Origin: Mobilitalea sibirica
GTDB taxonomy: Bacteria; Bacillota; Clostridia; Lachnospirales; Lachnospiraceae
Assembly (NCBI RefSeq): GCF_015999265.1
Contig: NZ_JAEAGR010000018.1
Coordinates: forward strand, 25,922-89,921
Direction: 5' to 3'
Length of the DNA stretch: 64,000 bases
The stretch's first letter is position 1; each line of letters starts with the position of its first letter. A program made the translations under genes and the position numbers. Positions 45,209 through 54,787 of this stretch are shown one piece after another. The notes below the pieces were generated by a model. It saw nothing but the letters and a program-made list of their open reading frames with translations. It was not told the origin of the DNA and ran no database searches.

Positions 45209-45784
45209 TTATTGTGGTGAAAAACCAAAGTAATTTAAAATTCCGATATACATACCATAAGCAATCTGGTATTGGTTATTTCTAAGAATTTCTGCATCAT
45301 GTACATTTGTCAGATACCCCATCTCAACTAATATGGAGGGCATCGTTGTTCTTCGTAATACATAAAAAGATTTGTTAATACGGATACCATTGTTTCTTAA
45401 ATCCGTGTATTGTAGTATGCCTTCCATTACTTGCTGAGCTAGCCAGTAGGATTGTGTTCCGTATTCGTAAACATATACTTCAGCACCGTTAATAGCGGGG
45501 TTTACATTGGCATTAGCATGAATGCTGATGAAATAGTCAGCTGGCCATGCATTTGCCATACGGACTCTTTCAATCAGACTGGTAGAATTATCGGTTCCGA
45601 GTACTGTAGTGGGTGTGGGCCGGGATAACATAACATCAAATCGGGGGTCATTATCTAATAAATTAGCCAGGAAAACACCTACTTGATACGTGATGTTTTC
45701 TTCAATTAACCCATTACCTCTTGCACCGGTATTGTGGTAACCGGTTGGATTGTGACCTTGATCTATAAAGATATTAATAGCCAA
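45209..45784 (-). CDS. N-acetylmuramoyl-L-alanine amidase (Amidase_3, CwlD-like)
   Basis: About 191 residues, a single Amidase_3 domain. Zn ligands are H in FIDQGHNP, E in GNGLIEENITY and H in ISIHANAN, with catalytic E in LVEMGYLTN. It cleaves the muramic acid-alanine bond of peptidoglycan. The start is taken as TTG 45784 because GAAAGGAAG lies upstream and family members begin right before INIFIDQGHN. There is no signal peptide, which is unusual for a wall enzyme and hints at a mother-cell, spore or lysis-dependent role. Confidence 0.88.
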   Translation of the reverse strand: MAINIFIDQGHNPTGYHNTGARGNGLIEENITYQVGVFLANLLDNDPRFDVMLSRPTPTTVLGTDNSTSLIERVRMANAWPADYFISIHANANVNPAINGAEVYVYEYGTQSYWLAQQVMEGILQYTDLRNNGIRINKSFYVLRRTTMPSILVEMGYLTNVHDAEILRNNQYQIAYGMYIGILNYFGFSPQ

Positions 45785-46073
45785 AGAAACACTTCCTTTC
45801 ATTTTACTATTACTATCTTATTCGAACGCTCTCTTTATGTTACTTCATATCTGATAACCTTAATCTTCTATAGAAAATGTCGCCGGTACATGCTATAATA
45901 AAGAAGAAATGAAGTCGTTATAAGGTGGATAATATCATGTTATCACTTTTGGTGTTTTCTGATCTTAAGAGGATATAGTAACTTCAGAGAACAGAAACGT
46001 TAACAAAAACACTGTTTTATTGTATGTATAGGATGTAAAACATTTAATGTTAATAAGAGAGGATAATGTCAGC

Positions 46074-47117
46074 ATGGATCGATTGGTTAAACGAATAAAG
46101 AAGAACAGGATTATTGCATTTGCATCCATTAGCAGTATTGCTGCCGGACTCGTTATTATATTTATAGGTATGACCTTTTATAAAAACAGTATTTCTAAGA
46201 TTGGAATTGCGGAAGCAATCGATTATAGAACCTATCAATATCATTATGCAATCATATCCAAGGAAGCGGATGCTCCTTTTTGGGAAGCTATCTATCAGGG
46301 AGCCTTGGATCAGGGAAAAGAACAGAATGTATATGTTGAAAAAATCGGCAGTAACCTGTCTGTTTCATATTCCTTAAAGGATTTAATGTTAATGGCGATT
46401 GCTGCCAAGGTAGACGGTATCATTATCGAGCCGGATGATGAGGAGGATATGATAGAACTGATTAATATGGCTGATGAAGAAGGGATACCGGTGATTACCG
46501 TATTAAAGGATGCACCCCTTAGTAAGCGTAAAAGCTTCATTGGTATTAACAGTTATAACCAAGGCCAAATCTATGGAAAACAGGTTTTGGAGGTCTTGGG
46601 AGCAGGAAAACAAAAGGTTACGGTATTGTTTAATTCAGACGCAATGGAAGCCAGCCAAAACATCATATATTCCAGCATCCGTGAGATGGTTGATAATGAA
46701 AATGTTGAGGTTAAAACGGCTACAGTAAATACCCAGAGTGCCTTTAGTCCTGCAGAGGATATACGAAATATTATCATGGATACCCAAAACCCACCGGATG
46801 TATTGGTTTGTCTTTCTGCAGTTGACACAAAAAATGCATATCAGGCCGTCGTTGATTATAACAAGGTGGGTGACATCGATATTATAGGTTATTATGAAGA
46901 AGATTTAATTCTTAAAGCGATAGAAAAAGATATTATACATTCTACTATGACAATTGATGCAAAGCAGTTAGGGGCTATCTGTGTTGAGGCATTAACGGAG
47001 TTTAAAGAGACAAACCAGGTGAGTGATTATTTGACGGTTGATATCAGTGTTATCAATGGTGAAAACGTAAAGAGATATATAAAGGAAATTGAATCAGAGA
47101 AAGAAGTAATCAAGTAA
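46074..47117 (+). CDS. Membrane-anchored periplasmic-binding protein (XylFII-like sensor component)
   Basis: About 347 residues. A basic N-terminus and one uncleaved TM helix (about 13-35) precede a type 1 sugar-binding fold (AIISKEADAPFWEAIYQGALDQGKE, DGIIIEPDD, IGINSYNQGQIYGKQVL). There is no lipobox. A membrane-tethered sugar-binding protein directly before a LytS/YesM-type kinase and YesN-type regulator is the gene order of the XylFII-LytS-YesN xylose-sensing system of Clostridium. Xylose is inferred, not shown. ATG 46074 follows GAGGA; ATG 46047 is possible. Confidence 0.82.
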   Translation: MDRLVKRIKKNRIIAFASISSIAAGLVIIFIGMTFYKNSISKIGIAEAIDYRTYQYHYAIISKEADAPFWEAIYQGALDQGKEQNVYVEKIGSNLSVSYSLKDLMLMAIAAKVDGIIIEPDDEEDMIELINMADEEGIPVITVLKDAPLSKRKSFIGINSYNQGQIYGKQVLEVLGAGKQKVTVLFNSDAMEASQNIIYSSIREMVDNENVEVKTATVNTQSAFSPAEDIRNIIMDTQNPPDVLVCLSAVDTKNAYQAVVDYNKVGDIDIIGYYEEDLILKAIEKDIIHSTMTIDAKQLGAICVEALTEFKETNQVSDYLTVDISVINGENVKRYIKEIESEKEVIK

Positions 47118-47231
47118 GAGACTATATTGGTATTGTTTACACTTGAAGTGAGATATTAATGAAGAAAAATCAGGCTATGATGAAGCTATTATAGTTTGTA
47201 CGATGGCTTCTCTTAATAAGTGAGGGTTGGT

Positions 47232-48749
47232 ATGAAGACAAAAATGAAGAAAGGCTCAATACGGTTACGATTGGTACTAATATTTACCTTTACAACCTGT
47301 GTTGTTTTCTTTGTCAACATGTTTATGTATTACAATATTAATCGTTCCATTCAGACCATTGATGAAGTGTATGTCAGTAATGTGGAGCTGAATGAGCTGT
47401 TGGATGCATTAACAGATGTACAGGATTATGTATATGAATATCTTACAACGAAAAGCACCGATGCGCTTGAAAACTATTACCGCAGTGAACAGACTTACCA
47501 GAATATGGTAACTGGACTAAGCAGTGATATCACAGATAATCATATGATGATTATGCAAAAGAACATCAAAAACATATCGGAATCCTATCTGACTATCATC
47601 GATGAAACCGTTGATGCCAATCGAGGCAGAAATATTGAGAGAATTAAGATTAACTATGAAAAAGCTACAACGCTTTACGAATATATAAAAACGAATATTA
47701 ACAGCTTAAACAATGAACTGTTTCAATACAATTCCAATAATTACGAACTATTATTAACCTCCTTACGTTATCTTGAAATTATAAGTACGGTGGTTTTGCT
47801 TGTGATTTCGCTTTTTAATGTTATTTTGATTATTGTGGTAACAAGAAGTATAACAGGACCGTTAATGAAACTGACGGAAGCTGCCAATGAAGTGGCTGCC
47901 GGTAATTTTGAAGTAGATCTGGTACAGGTGGATTCCTCGGATGAAGTTGAGATTGTGACTAAGGCCTTCAACACAATGACGGTCAGCATTCATCAGTATA
48001 TTTTAAAAACAAAAGAGAGCATGGAATTAGAGAGTAGGATGAAGGAAAAAGAACTAATGATGACGAATCATCTAAAGGATGCCCAGCTAAAATATCTACA
48101 AGCACAGATTAATCCTCATTTTCTTTTTAACACCTTGAATGCAGGCGCTCAGCTGGCTATGATGGAGGGTGCAGATAAAACCTGTTTATTTATTGAGAAC
48201 ATGGCAGACTTTTTTAGATTTAATATGAAAAGCTTTGTGCAAGACTCCACTCTTAGGGATGAGATAAAATTGGTAGACAGCTATATCTATATTCTAAATG
48301 TTCGTTTTTCCGGTGAGATTCATTTTAACAAAGACATCGATGAAAGCCTCTTGGATGTAGTAGTACCCAGTATGATTTTGCAACCGGTGGTTGAAAATGC
48401 AGTGAACTACGGTATCCGAAATATTGAATACGAAGGTATAATCAATATGGAGATATATGAGGATGCGGACAATATTAATATCAGTATTACAGATAATGGA
48501 ATCGGTATGGATGCAACAACGATAGATCGCATCATGCATCTTAAAATCGAGGAACGGGCCGTACCTAAGGAGCGGACCCTGACGAAGGATTCGAATGGTA
48601 TCGGACTGGGTAATGTTATTAATCGCTTAAGGCTTTACTATGATAGAGAAGATGTATTTGAGATTAAAAGCGAAGGACAAAACATGGGGACGCAGGTAAT
48701 TATTCATATTCCCAAATACGGAACAAAAACTGGTGACTTGGATGAATAA
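47232..48749 (+). CDS. Sensor histidine kinase (YesM/LytS type)
   Basis: The 505-residue kinase has TM1 at about 14-34, an all-helical extracellular domain (about 35-175), TM2 at about 180-203 and HAMP at about 204-257 (VTRSITGPLMKLTEAANEVAAGNFEV). A His_kinase domain with H296 in QINPHFLFNT and HATPase_c (LQPVVENAVNYGI, ITDNGIGM) follow. The extracellular part is likely to contact the tethered binding protein encoded 115 bases upstream. ATG 47232 follows GAGGGTTGG. Confidence 0.9.
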   Translation: MKTKMKKGSIRLRLVLIFTFTTCVVFFVNMFMYYNINRSIQTIDEVYVSNVELNELLDALTDVQDYVYEYLTTKSTDALENYYRSEQTYQNMVTGLSSDITDNHMMIMQKNIKNISESYLTIIDETVDANRGRNIERIKINYEKATTLYEYIKTNINSLNNELFQYNSNNYELLLTSLRYLEIISTVVLLVISLFNVILIIVVTRSITGPLMKLTEAANEVAAGNFEVDLVQVDSSDEVEIVTKAFNTMTVSIHQYILKTKESMELESRMKEKELMMTNHLKDAQLKYLQAQINPHFLFNTLNAGAQLAMMEGADKTCLFIENMADFFRFNMKSFVQDSTLRDEIKLVDSYIYILNVRFSGEIHFNKDIDESLLDVVVPSMILQPVVENAVNYGIRNIEYEGIINMEIYEDADNINISITDNGIGMDATTIDRIMHLKIEERAVPKERTLTKDSNGIGLGNVINRLRLYYDREDVFEIKSEGQNMGTQVIIHIPKYGTKTGDLDE

Positions 48750-48774
48750 AGCTTAAGAAGGGGAGATGTTAAGT

Positions 48775-50367
48775 ATGTATAAGATTATGTTGGCAGATGA
48801 TGAGGGAATTGTAATTGATTCCTTACGTTTTATCATAGAAAAGAATTTTAGCAAAGATTGTCTTGTAGAGCATGCATCTACCGGAAGAAGCGTTATTGAG
48901 CTGGCAGAGAAATTTCAACCGGATATCGCCATTATGGATATTCATATGCCGGGTATTAACGGAATTGAAGCAATGAAGGAAATCAGAAAGACGAATAAGT
49001 CAGTCCTCTTTATTGTAATGACAGCTTTTGATAAATTTAATTATGCAAAAGAGGCTATCAATCTTGGAGTAATGGAATATTTGACCAAGCCGGTCAATCA
49101 TACAGTAATTGTCAGCGTTCTACAAAGAGCTATGAATGTGATAGAGACAGATCGTAAAAAGCGCAGCAATGATTTGTTAATTCGTGAGAAATTAGAAATT
49201 GTAGTTCCGATCATAGAAAGTGACTTTATCTATGCGGTATTATCAGGGGATGATTTATCAAGGGAGATATGGAATTTTAAAAATCTTCTTAGTATTCAGG
49301 ATGATTACGGTATGATTATGGTATTCGAATTTGGAGATGCATTGGTTGACGGGGTGCTTACGAATCCGGTCGGTATCAGTGTAAAGGCACAGTCCTTTTA
49401 TACAATTATCCGAGAAAGCTTAAAGGCTGAGCTTAATTGTATCGTAGGTCCGATCATGGTGAATAAAATCGGAGTTTTTCTTCCCAGCTCCAAATCACAA
49501 TTAGAGTATGATGATCGAACCACGTTAATTGAAAATGCAAGAAAACTGATACGGGATCTGACGAAACGGATTGATGTAGCATTTAAAGTAGGCATAGGAT
49601 CCGTTACACCTTTAAATAAATTATATATTTCCTATAAAGAAGCAATGAATGCTGTTCGTAACAGTAAAAGCAGGGTAGCTCATGTTAAGGACCTTGCCAT
49701 AGGCTGTGAATATGACGGCGAATATCCAATTGACATCGAACAGGCGCTCTTTGATATGATCGACAAGGGAGATATGGAAGGGACGAAGACAGAAGCGAAT
49801 CTTTTCTTTAACTGGATGATAGAGCATTATCCCAATTGTGAGATGGATATTAAATTAAAAGTACTTGAATTTATTTTATTTGCAGAGCAGAGAGCCTTTC
49901 TAAGCGGTGGTATGACCTATTATTTTAAATATCGTTCAGGATATCTTAACACTTTAATTCAAATCAATAATTATGAGCAATTACGTCATTGGTTCCTTGA
50001 TAAGATAACTGAGGCATGTCGAAATATTAATACTAAAAAAGAAGAACAAGCCTGCAGTGTGATAACTAAAGCAAAAGCCTATATGGAAGAAAACTATTCC
50101 AAGGATGTATCTTTAGATGATGTATCCAGAATTGTGGATATCAGTCCTTATTATTTTAGTAAATTATTTAAGGAGGAGACAGGAGAGAACTTTATTGAGT
50201 ATCTAACCGGATTAAGAATTGAGAAAGCAAAGAAACTGCTTCAGAATAAAGACGTAAGTATCAAGAACATCTGTGTTGACACAGGATACAGTGACCCGAA
50301 TTATTTCAGCCGTATCTTTAAAAAATATGTGGGATTGACACCTACGGAATTCAGGGAGAGGGTATAA
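48775..50367 (+). CDS. Response regulator (REC plus AraC HTH, YesN type)
   Basis: The 530-residue protein has a receiver domain at 1-120 with D55 in AIMDIHMPGING, a middle region, and a C-terminal AraC-type HTH (about 430-528; VSLDDVSRIVDISPYYFSKLFKEETGENFIEYL, then SDPNYFSRIFKKYVGLTPTEFR). It is the partner of the kinase 25 bases upstream. GGGGAG precedes ATG 48775. The stop overlaps the next ATG (TAATG), tying it to the XylF-like lipoprotein gene. Confidence 0.92.
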   Translation: MYKIMLADDEGIVIDSLRFIIEKNFSKDCLVEHASTGRSVIELAEKFQPDIAIMDIHMPGINGIEAMKEIRKTNKSVLFIVMTAFDKFNYAKEAINLGVMEYLTKPVNHTVIVSVLQRAMNVIETDRKKRSNDLLIREKLEIVVPIIESDFIYAVLSGDDLSREIWNFKNLLSIQDDYGMIMVFEFGDALVDGVLTNPVGISVKAQSFYTIIRESLKAELNCIVGPIMVNKIGVFLPSSKSQLEYDDRTTLIENARKLIRDLTKRIDVAFKVGIGSVTPLNKLYISYKEAMNAVRNSKSRVAHVKDLAIGCEYDGEYPIDIEQALFDMIDKGDMEGTKTEANLFFNWMIEHYPNCEMDIKLKVLEFILFAEQRAFLSGGMTYYFKYRSGYLNTLIQINNYEQLRHWFLDKITEACRNINTKKEEQACSVITKAKAYMEENYSKDVSLDDVSRIVDISPYYFSKLFKEETGENFIEYLTGLRIEKAKKLLQNKDVSIKNICVDTGYSDPNYFSRIFKKYVGLTPTEFRERV

Positions 50368-51410
50368 TGAGAAGAAAAGGTGCTGTACTGTTAATTTTTA
50401 TTATGGTAGCTTTTAGTATGTCCGGTTGTAAGGACGGTGAAAAGAATACGAAGGAAGTGGATGACAAAGAGCAGAAAATTCAAATTGGGTTATCCTTTGA
50501 TTCCTTTGTAATTGAAAGATGGCAAAGAGACCGGGAGGTATTCGTATTTACAGCGAAAGAGCTGGGAGCAGAAGTAAACGTGCAAAATGCGAATGGAGAT
50601 ATCAATAAACAGAAATCTCAAATCGAATATTTTATTGATAAGAAGGTGGATGTAATTGTATTGATAGCAGTAGATTCCGAAGCATGCGCTGATGTACTCA
50701 AAAAAGCAAAAGAAGAAGGAATTATAGTAATCGCCTATGATCGACTGGTACGTAATACCAACGCTGATTTATATATTTCCTTTGATAATGAAGAGGTTGG
50801 GAGACTTATGGCTAATACTTTGGTAAAGGATGTACCTAGCCAAGGAAATATTATAACTATCTTTGGTCCGACATCTGATCATAACGTACAACTGGTAGAA
50901 AAAGGCTTTAATGAAGTGATTGAGGACAGTGATTTAAATATCATAAACTCTGTCTATGCTAAGGGCTGGTTGGCAGAGGAAGGATATAGAGCTGTGAATG
51001 CAGCTTTAAGTATTACAGAGCAAATTGACGGTGTTCTATGTGGAAATGATAATTTAGCAAGTCAGGCAGTTAAGGCGTTGTCGGAAAACCGGATGGCTGG
51101 GGAAGTGATAGTAACAGGACAGGATGCAGAGTTGGCAGCCTGCCAGAGAATTGTTGAAGGCACACAAACGATGACAGTATTCAAGCCTGTGGATAAATTG
51201 GCAAAAAGCGCGGCTGAATATGCAGTGAAACTGGCTAAGGGTGAGGATATTGATGTGAAGGAAACAATCAATGATGGCAGTTATGAGGTGCCTTATGTGA
51301 AGCTGGAGCCAATTGCGGTTACGAAAGAAAATATTGATGAAGTTATTATTGGTGGTGGGTTTCATTATGAAGAAGATGTTTATCTGAATGTACCCGAAGC
51401 ATTGGAGTAA
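50367..51410 (+). CDS. Sugar-binding lipoprotein (XylF-like)
   Basis: The 347-residue lipoprotein has hydrophobic residues 5-18 and lipobox MSGC. The body is a type 1 periplasmic-binding fold of the XylF/ChvE group (QIGLSFDSFVIERWQRDREVF, KKVDVIVLIAVDSEA, IAYDRLV, FDNEEVGRLMA, VTGQDAELAACQRI). It should bind a monosaccharide outside the cell. It is translationally linked to the response regulator rather than to the transporter, and a terminator follows it, so it may be part of the sensing unit, a second tethered receptor, or a spare binding protein for the ABC transporter. Confidence 0.87.
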   Translation: MRRKGAVLLIFIMVAFSMSGCKDGEKNTKEVDDKEQKIQIGLSFDSFVIERWQRDREVFVFTAKELGAEVNVQNANGDINKQKSQIEYFIDKKVDVIVLIAVDSEACADVLKKAKEEGIIVIAYDRLVRNTNADLYISFDNEEVGRLMANTLVKDVPSQGNIITIFGPTSDHNVQLVEKGFNEVIEDSDLNIINSVYAKGWLAEEGYRAVNAALSITEQIDGVLCGNDNLASQAVKALSENRMAGEVIVTGQDAELAACQRIVEGTQTMTVFKPVDKLAKSAAEYAVKLAKGEDIDVKETINDGSYEVPYVKLEPIAVTKENIDEVIIGGGFHYEEDVYLNVPEALE

Positions 51411-51580
51411 AATCAATACACAAATCAATGCTACAAAATACACGAAATCCGGGTTGTACTAACCAAAGTGGATTCCATAGAACATATAATTTTAGATAAC
51501 ATCAAAACTATAGTTCGAAGCTCCTTATTATAGTTATCGCAATAATTAATTGAATGAAGGAAAATAGGAATTAATCTAAA

Positions 51581-51624
51581 ATGTTAGTGATAGGACAATA
51601 TTGTTTTATCATTAGCATTTTTTT
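51581..51624 (+). terminator. Terminator between the sensing and transport units
   Basis: A stem ATG.TA.TGATA...TATCA.TA.CAT around ACAATATTGT is followed by a run of T (51619-51624). It separates the XylF-like gene from the ChvE-like gene, so the two groups have separate transcription units. A 16-base palindrome GTATATT-AA-AATATAC at 51662-51677 follows in the same 350-base gap and may be an operator or promoter part. Confidence 0.75.
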
Positions 51625-51760
51625 GTTATGACATAATTTATCTGGAATTTTTTGGACAGTCGTATATTAAAATATACAGTATATCGCAAGTTAGTCCTAT
51701 CTGCTATATGATATATTTTTTGTGTAGCAGTTAAATAACAAATTCAAGGGAGGATTTAAT

Positions 51761-52843
51761 ATGAAGAAAAAGCTATTCAGTATTGTATTATGCGTTATGC
51801 TGGTATCATCCTTACTGGCAGCCTGCGGTAAAGATTCCGAGACTGCATCCAAGGACGGTGCAAAAAAAGTTGGTGTTGCAATGCCTACAAAAGATTTACA
51901 ACGTTGGAACCAAGACGGTGCTAATATGAAGAAAGAATTAGAGGCAGCAGGATATTCAGTAGATTTACAGTATGCTAATAATGATATTGCTACGCAGGTA
52001 TCCCAAATTGAGAACATGATTACCAATGGTGTTGATGTTCTGGTTATCGCTTCCATCGATGGCGGTTCTTTAGGAACTGTTTTAGAAGAGGCTAAGAATA
52101 AAGATATCCCTGTAATTGCGTATGACCGTTTAATCATGGATACTGACGCAGTTTCTTATTACGCAACCTTTGATAACTATATGGTTGGAACCATTCAAGG
52201 CCAGTATATCGTAGATCAGTTAGATCTTGATAATCAGGCAGGACCTTTTAATATCGAGTTATTTACCGGTTCACCGGATGACAATAATGCCCGTTTCTTC
52301 TTCGGCGGAGCAATGGATGTATTAAATCCTTATATTGACAGTGGTAAATTAGTAATTCCTTCCGGTCAAAGAGCATTTGAAGAAGTAGCGACTCTTAACT
52401 GGTCAACAGAAGAAGCTCAGAAGCGTATGGAGAACTTGATCACAGCAAATTATGCGGATGGAACAAAACTAGATGTAGTATACTCCTCCAATGACTCCTG
52501 CGCACAAGGTATTACTAATGCTTTAGTTGGTGCAGGCTACACTGCAGACAATATGCCGATTATTACAGGACAGGATTGTGACATCTCTTCCACTAAGAAC
52601 ATTCTTGCTGGCTTACAGTCCATGTCAATCTTTAAGGATACTCGTGATCTGGCTGCGAAAGTAGTTGAAATGGTTGATGCAATTTTATCCGGCGATGAAG
52701 TTCCTGTGAATGATAAGGAAACCTATGATAACGGAACCGGTATCATCCCTACTTATCTTTGCGAGCCTGTATTTGCAGATGCATCCAATTATAAGGAATT
52801 ATTAATTGACTCCGGATACTACACAGAGGATCAATTAAAATAA
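51761..52843 (+). CDS. ChvE-type monosaccharide-binding lipoprotein
   Basis: The 360-residue lipoprotein (lipobox LAAC at about 18-21) has the ChvE/multiple-monosaccharide binding fold: KKVGVAMPTKDLQRWNQDGANMKKELE, QIENMITNGVDVLVIASIDG, IAYDRLIMDTDAVSYYATFDNYMVG, FTGSPDDNNARFFFGGAM. It delivers sugars such as xylose, glucose or arabinose to the MmsA/MmsB transporter encoded next. GGGAGG precedes the ATG. A 103-base palindrome separates it from the ATPase gene. Confidence 0.92.
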   Translation: MKKKLFSIVLCVMLVSSLLAACGKDSETASKDGAKKVGVAMPTKDLQRWNQDGANMKKELEAAGYSVDLQYANNDIATQVSQIENMITNGVDVLVIASIDGGSLGTVLEEAKNKDIPVIAYDRLIMDTDAVSYYATFDNYMVGTIQGQYIVDQLDLDNQAGPFNIELFTGSPDDNNARFFFGGAMDVLNPYIDSGKLVIPSGQRAFEEVATLNWSTEEAQKRMENLITANYADGTKLDVVYSSNDSCAQGITNALVGAGYTADNMPIITGQDCDISSTKNILAGLQSMSIFKDTRDLAAKVVEMVDAILSGDEVPVNDKETYDNGTGIIPTYLCEPVFADASNYKELLIDSGYYTEDQLK

Positions 52844-52974
52844 TTTATTAGTTTGTCAAAAGGTACTGCCACATTTCAGAATACAATGAACATCTTTAGT
52901 AAACTAGCTTGCATAGTAGTAGATTGTACAGGGAGTACGGAAGGTAAGATTGACACTTACTTTATAATTTAAGA

Positions 52975-53077
52975 TATTAGATAAGGTGTTGCATAATGAA
53001 TGACCATGTTGTCATTCCAGGCAGGGTCTGCAAGGAATCTCATTCATGTAAGCATTAGCAACACCTTTTATCTGATA
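52975..53077 (+). terminator. Long imperfect hairpin between binding-protein and ATPase genes
   Basis: Outer arms TATTAGATAA.GGTGTTGC and GCAACACC.TTTATCTGATA pair with few mismatches; inner AATGA and ATTCC/GGAAT segments pair too. It probably acts as partial terminator or mRNA end protector, giving more binding protein than transporter. It fills much of the 402-base gap 52844-53245. Confidence 0.65.
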
Positions 53078-53245
53078 AGAGACATTCATTCTTAGTAAAT
53101 CCATGTAGCCTTACAAAAGAATGAAATGTTCGCAATATAAACAGCATACTTATAGATGGCCTATTAGTTAAAGGTAAAATGTCTGACAAGACAGGCAATG
53201 CCAATTTTATTGGCATTGAGACGCATTGTGAGAGGAGGGGTTTTA

Positions 53246-54784
53246 ATGGCGAATATGATGCTTGAAATGAGAAATATAACCAAACGCTTCCCCGGAGTTA
53301 AGGCTTTAGATAATGTTAATCTTCAAGTAGAAGAAGGAGAAATACATGCTTTAGTTGGAGAAAACGGTGCCGGAAAATCAACACTTATGAATGTGTTAAG
53401 CGGTATCTATCCATACGGAAGCTATGAAGGCGAGATTTTATATCAGGGAGAAGAATGTAGATTTAGTGAAATTAAGGATAGTGAAGAAAAGGGAATTGTA
53501 ATCATTCATCAGGAACTCGCCTTGGTTCCTTATATGACAATTGGGGAGAATATGTTCCTTGGTAATGAGAGAGGTTTAAGGTATGGTATCAATTGGGAAG
53601 AAACCTACACGAAGGCAAATGAACTTCTGAATACGGTTGGTCTTCGAGAACCATCAAGAACTTTAGTAAAAGATATTGGTGTTGGCAAACAGCAGTTAGT
53701 AGAAATTGCAAAGGCACTGGCGAAAAACGTTAAATTATTAATTCTGGATGAACCCACAGCTTCCTTAAATGAAGCAGATTCAAGAAAACTATTGGATTTA
53801 TTACTGCAGTTCAAGAAGGAAGGATTGACTTCGATTATAATATCTCATAAGTTAAATGAGATTTCGTATGTTGCGGATAAGATCACTATCATTCGTGACG
53901 GAGCAACGATAGAGACCTTAAATAACAAAACGGATGATATCAGTGAAGAGAGGATAATCCGTGGTATGGTAGGACGTGAACTTATAGATCGATTTCCGAA
54001 GAGGAGTGAGTCCCATATCGGTGAGATTGGACTTGAGGTTCGTAATTGGAATGTATATCATCCCCTTTATCATGGCCGCAAAGTAGTAGATGATGTATCA
54101 TTCCATGTCAGAAAAGGCGAGGTGGTTGGTATTGCCGGTCTGATGGGTGCAGGACGTACCGAACTGGCGCTAAGTATTTTTGGAAAAAGCTATGGAACGA
54201 ATATATCCGGTACACTTTTGATTGATAGCCAAGAAGTAAATCTGAAAAATACCAGACAAGCAATTGATAAAAAACTTGCTTACATTACGGAAGACAGAAA
54301 AGGGGACGGTTTAATCCTTGATAATCCTATCCGTATTAATACTACCCTTGCAAAAATGGATAAAGTAAGTAAAAATGGCATTATCGATAAAGATCTGGAA
54401 GTAATCGCTGCAAATGATTATATTCAAAAGCTTAAAACAAAATGTACCTCCATGGAACAAGTAGTAGGTAATCTTAGCGGTGGTAATCAACAGAAGGTAT
54501 TAGTAGGTAAGTGGATGTTTGCAGATCCGGATATTTTAATACTTGATGAACCGACTCGTGGTATTGATGTTGGTGCGAAATATGAAATATATTGTATTAT
54601 CAACCAGTTAGTTGCAGAAGGAAAATCAATTCTTTTGATTTCCTCAGAGCTGCCGGAGCTCCTTGGTATGTGTGACCGAATATATATCATGAATGAAGGC
54701 CGAATGGTCGGAGAAGTGATGAAAGAGGAAGCGACACAGGAGCTTATCATGGGACAAATTTTGAAATCAAGTAAAGGAGTGTAA
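53246..54784 (+). CDS. Sugar ABC transporter ATP-binding protein (MmsA/XylG type, two cassettes)
   Basis: The 512-residue protein has two ABC domains. The first has Walker [10 protein letters not shown] (38-46) and the usual switch region ([10 protein letters not shown]). The second has the degenerate Walker [10 protein letters not shown], signature LSGGNQQK and [17 protein letters not shown], as in all MglA/XylG/RbsA-type importers. ATG 53246 follows GAGGAGGGG. It works with the permease 3 bases downstream and the ChvE-type protein upstream. Confidence 0.94.
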   Translation: MANMMLEMRNITKRFPGVKALDNVNLQVEEGEIHALVGENGAGKSTLMNVLSGIYPYGSYEGEILYQGEECRFSEIKDSEEKGIVIIHQELALVPYMTIGENMFLGNERGLRYGINWEETYTKANELLNTVGLREPSRTLVKDIGVGKQQLVEIAKALAKNVKLLILDEPTASLNEADSRKLLDLLLQFKKEGLTSIIISHKLNEISYVADKITIIRDGATIETLNNKTDDISEERIIRGMVGRELIDRFPKRSESHIGEIGLEVRNWNVYHPLYHGRKVVDDVSFHVRKGEVVGIAGLMGAGRTELALSIFGKSYGTNISGTLLIDSQEVNLKNTRQAIDKKLAYITEDRKGDGLILDNPIRINTTLAKMDKVSKNGIIDKDLEVIAANDYIQKLKTKCTSMEQVVGNLSGGNQQKVLVGKWMFADPDILILDEPTRGIDVGAKYEIYCIINQLVAEGKSILLISSELPELLGMCDRIYIMNEGRMVGEVMKEEATQELIMGQILKSSKGV

Positions 54785-54787
54785 ACA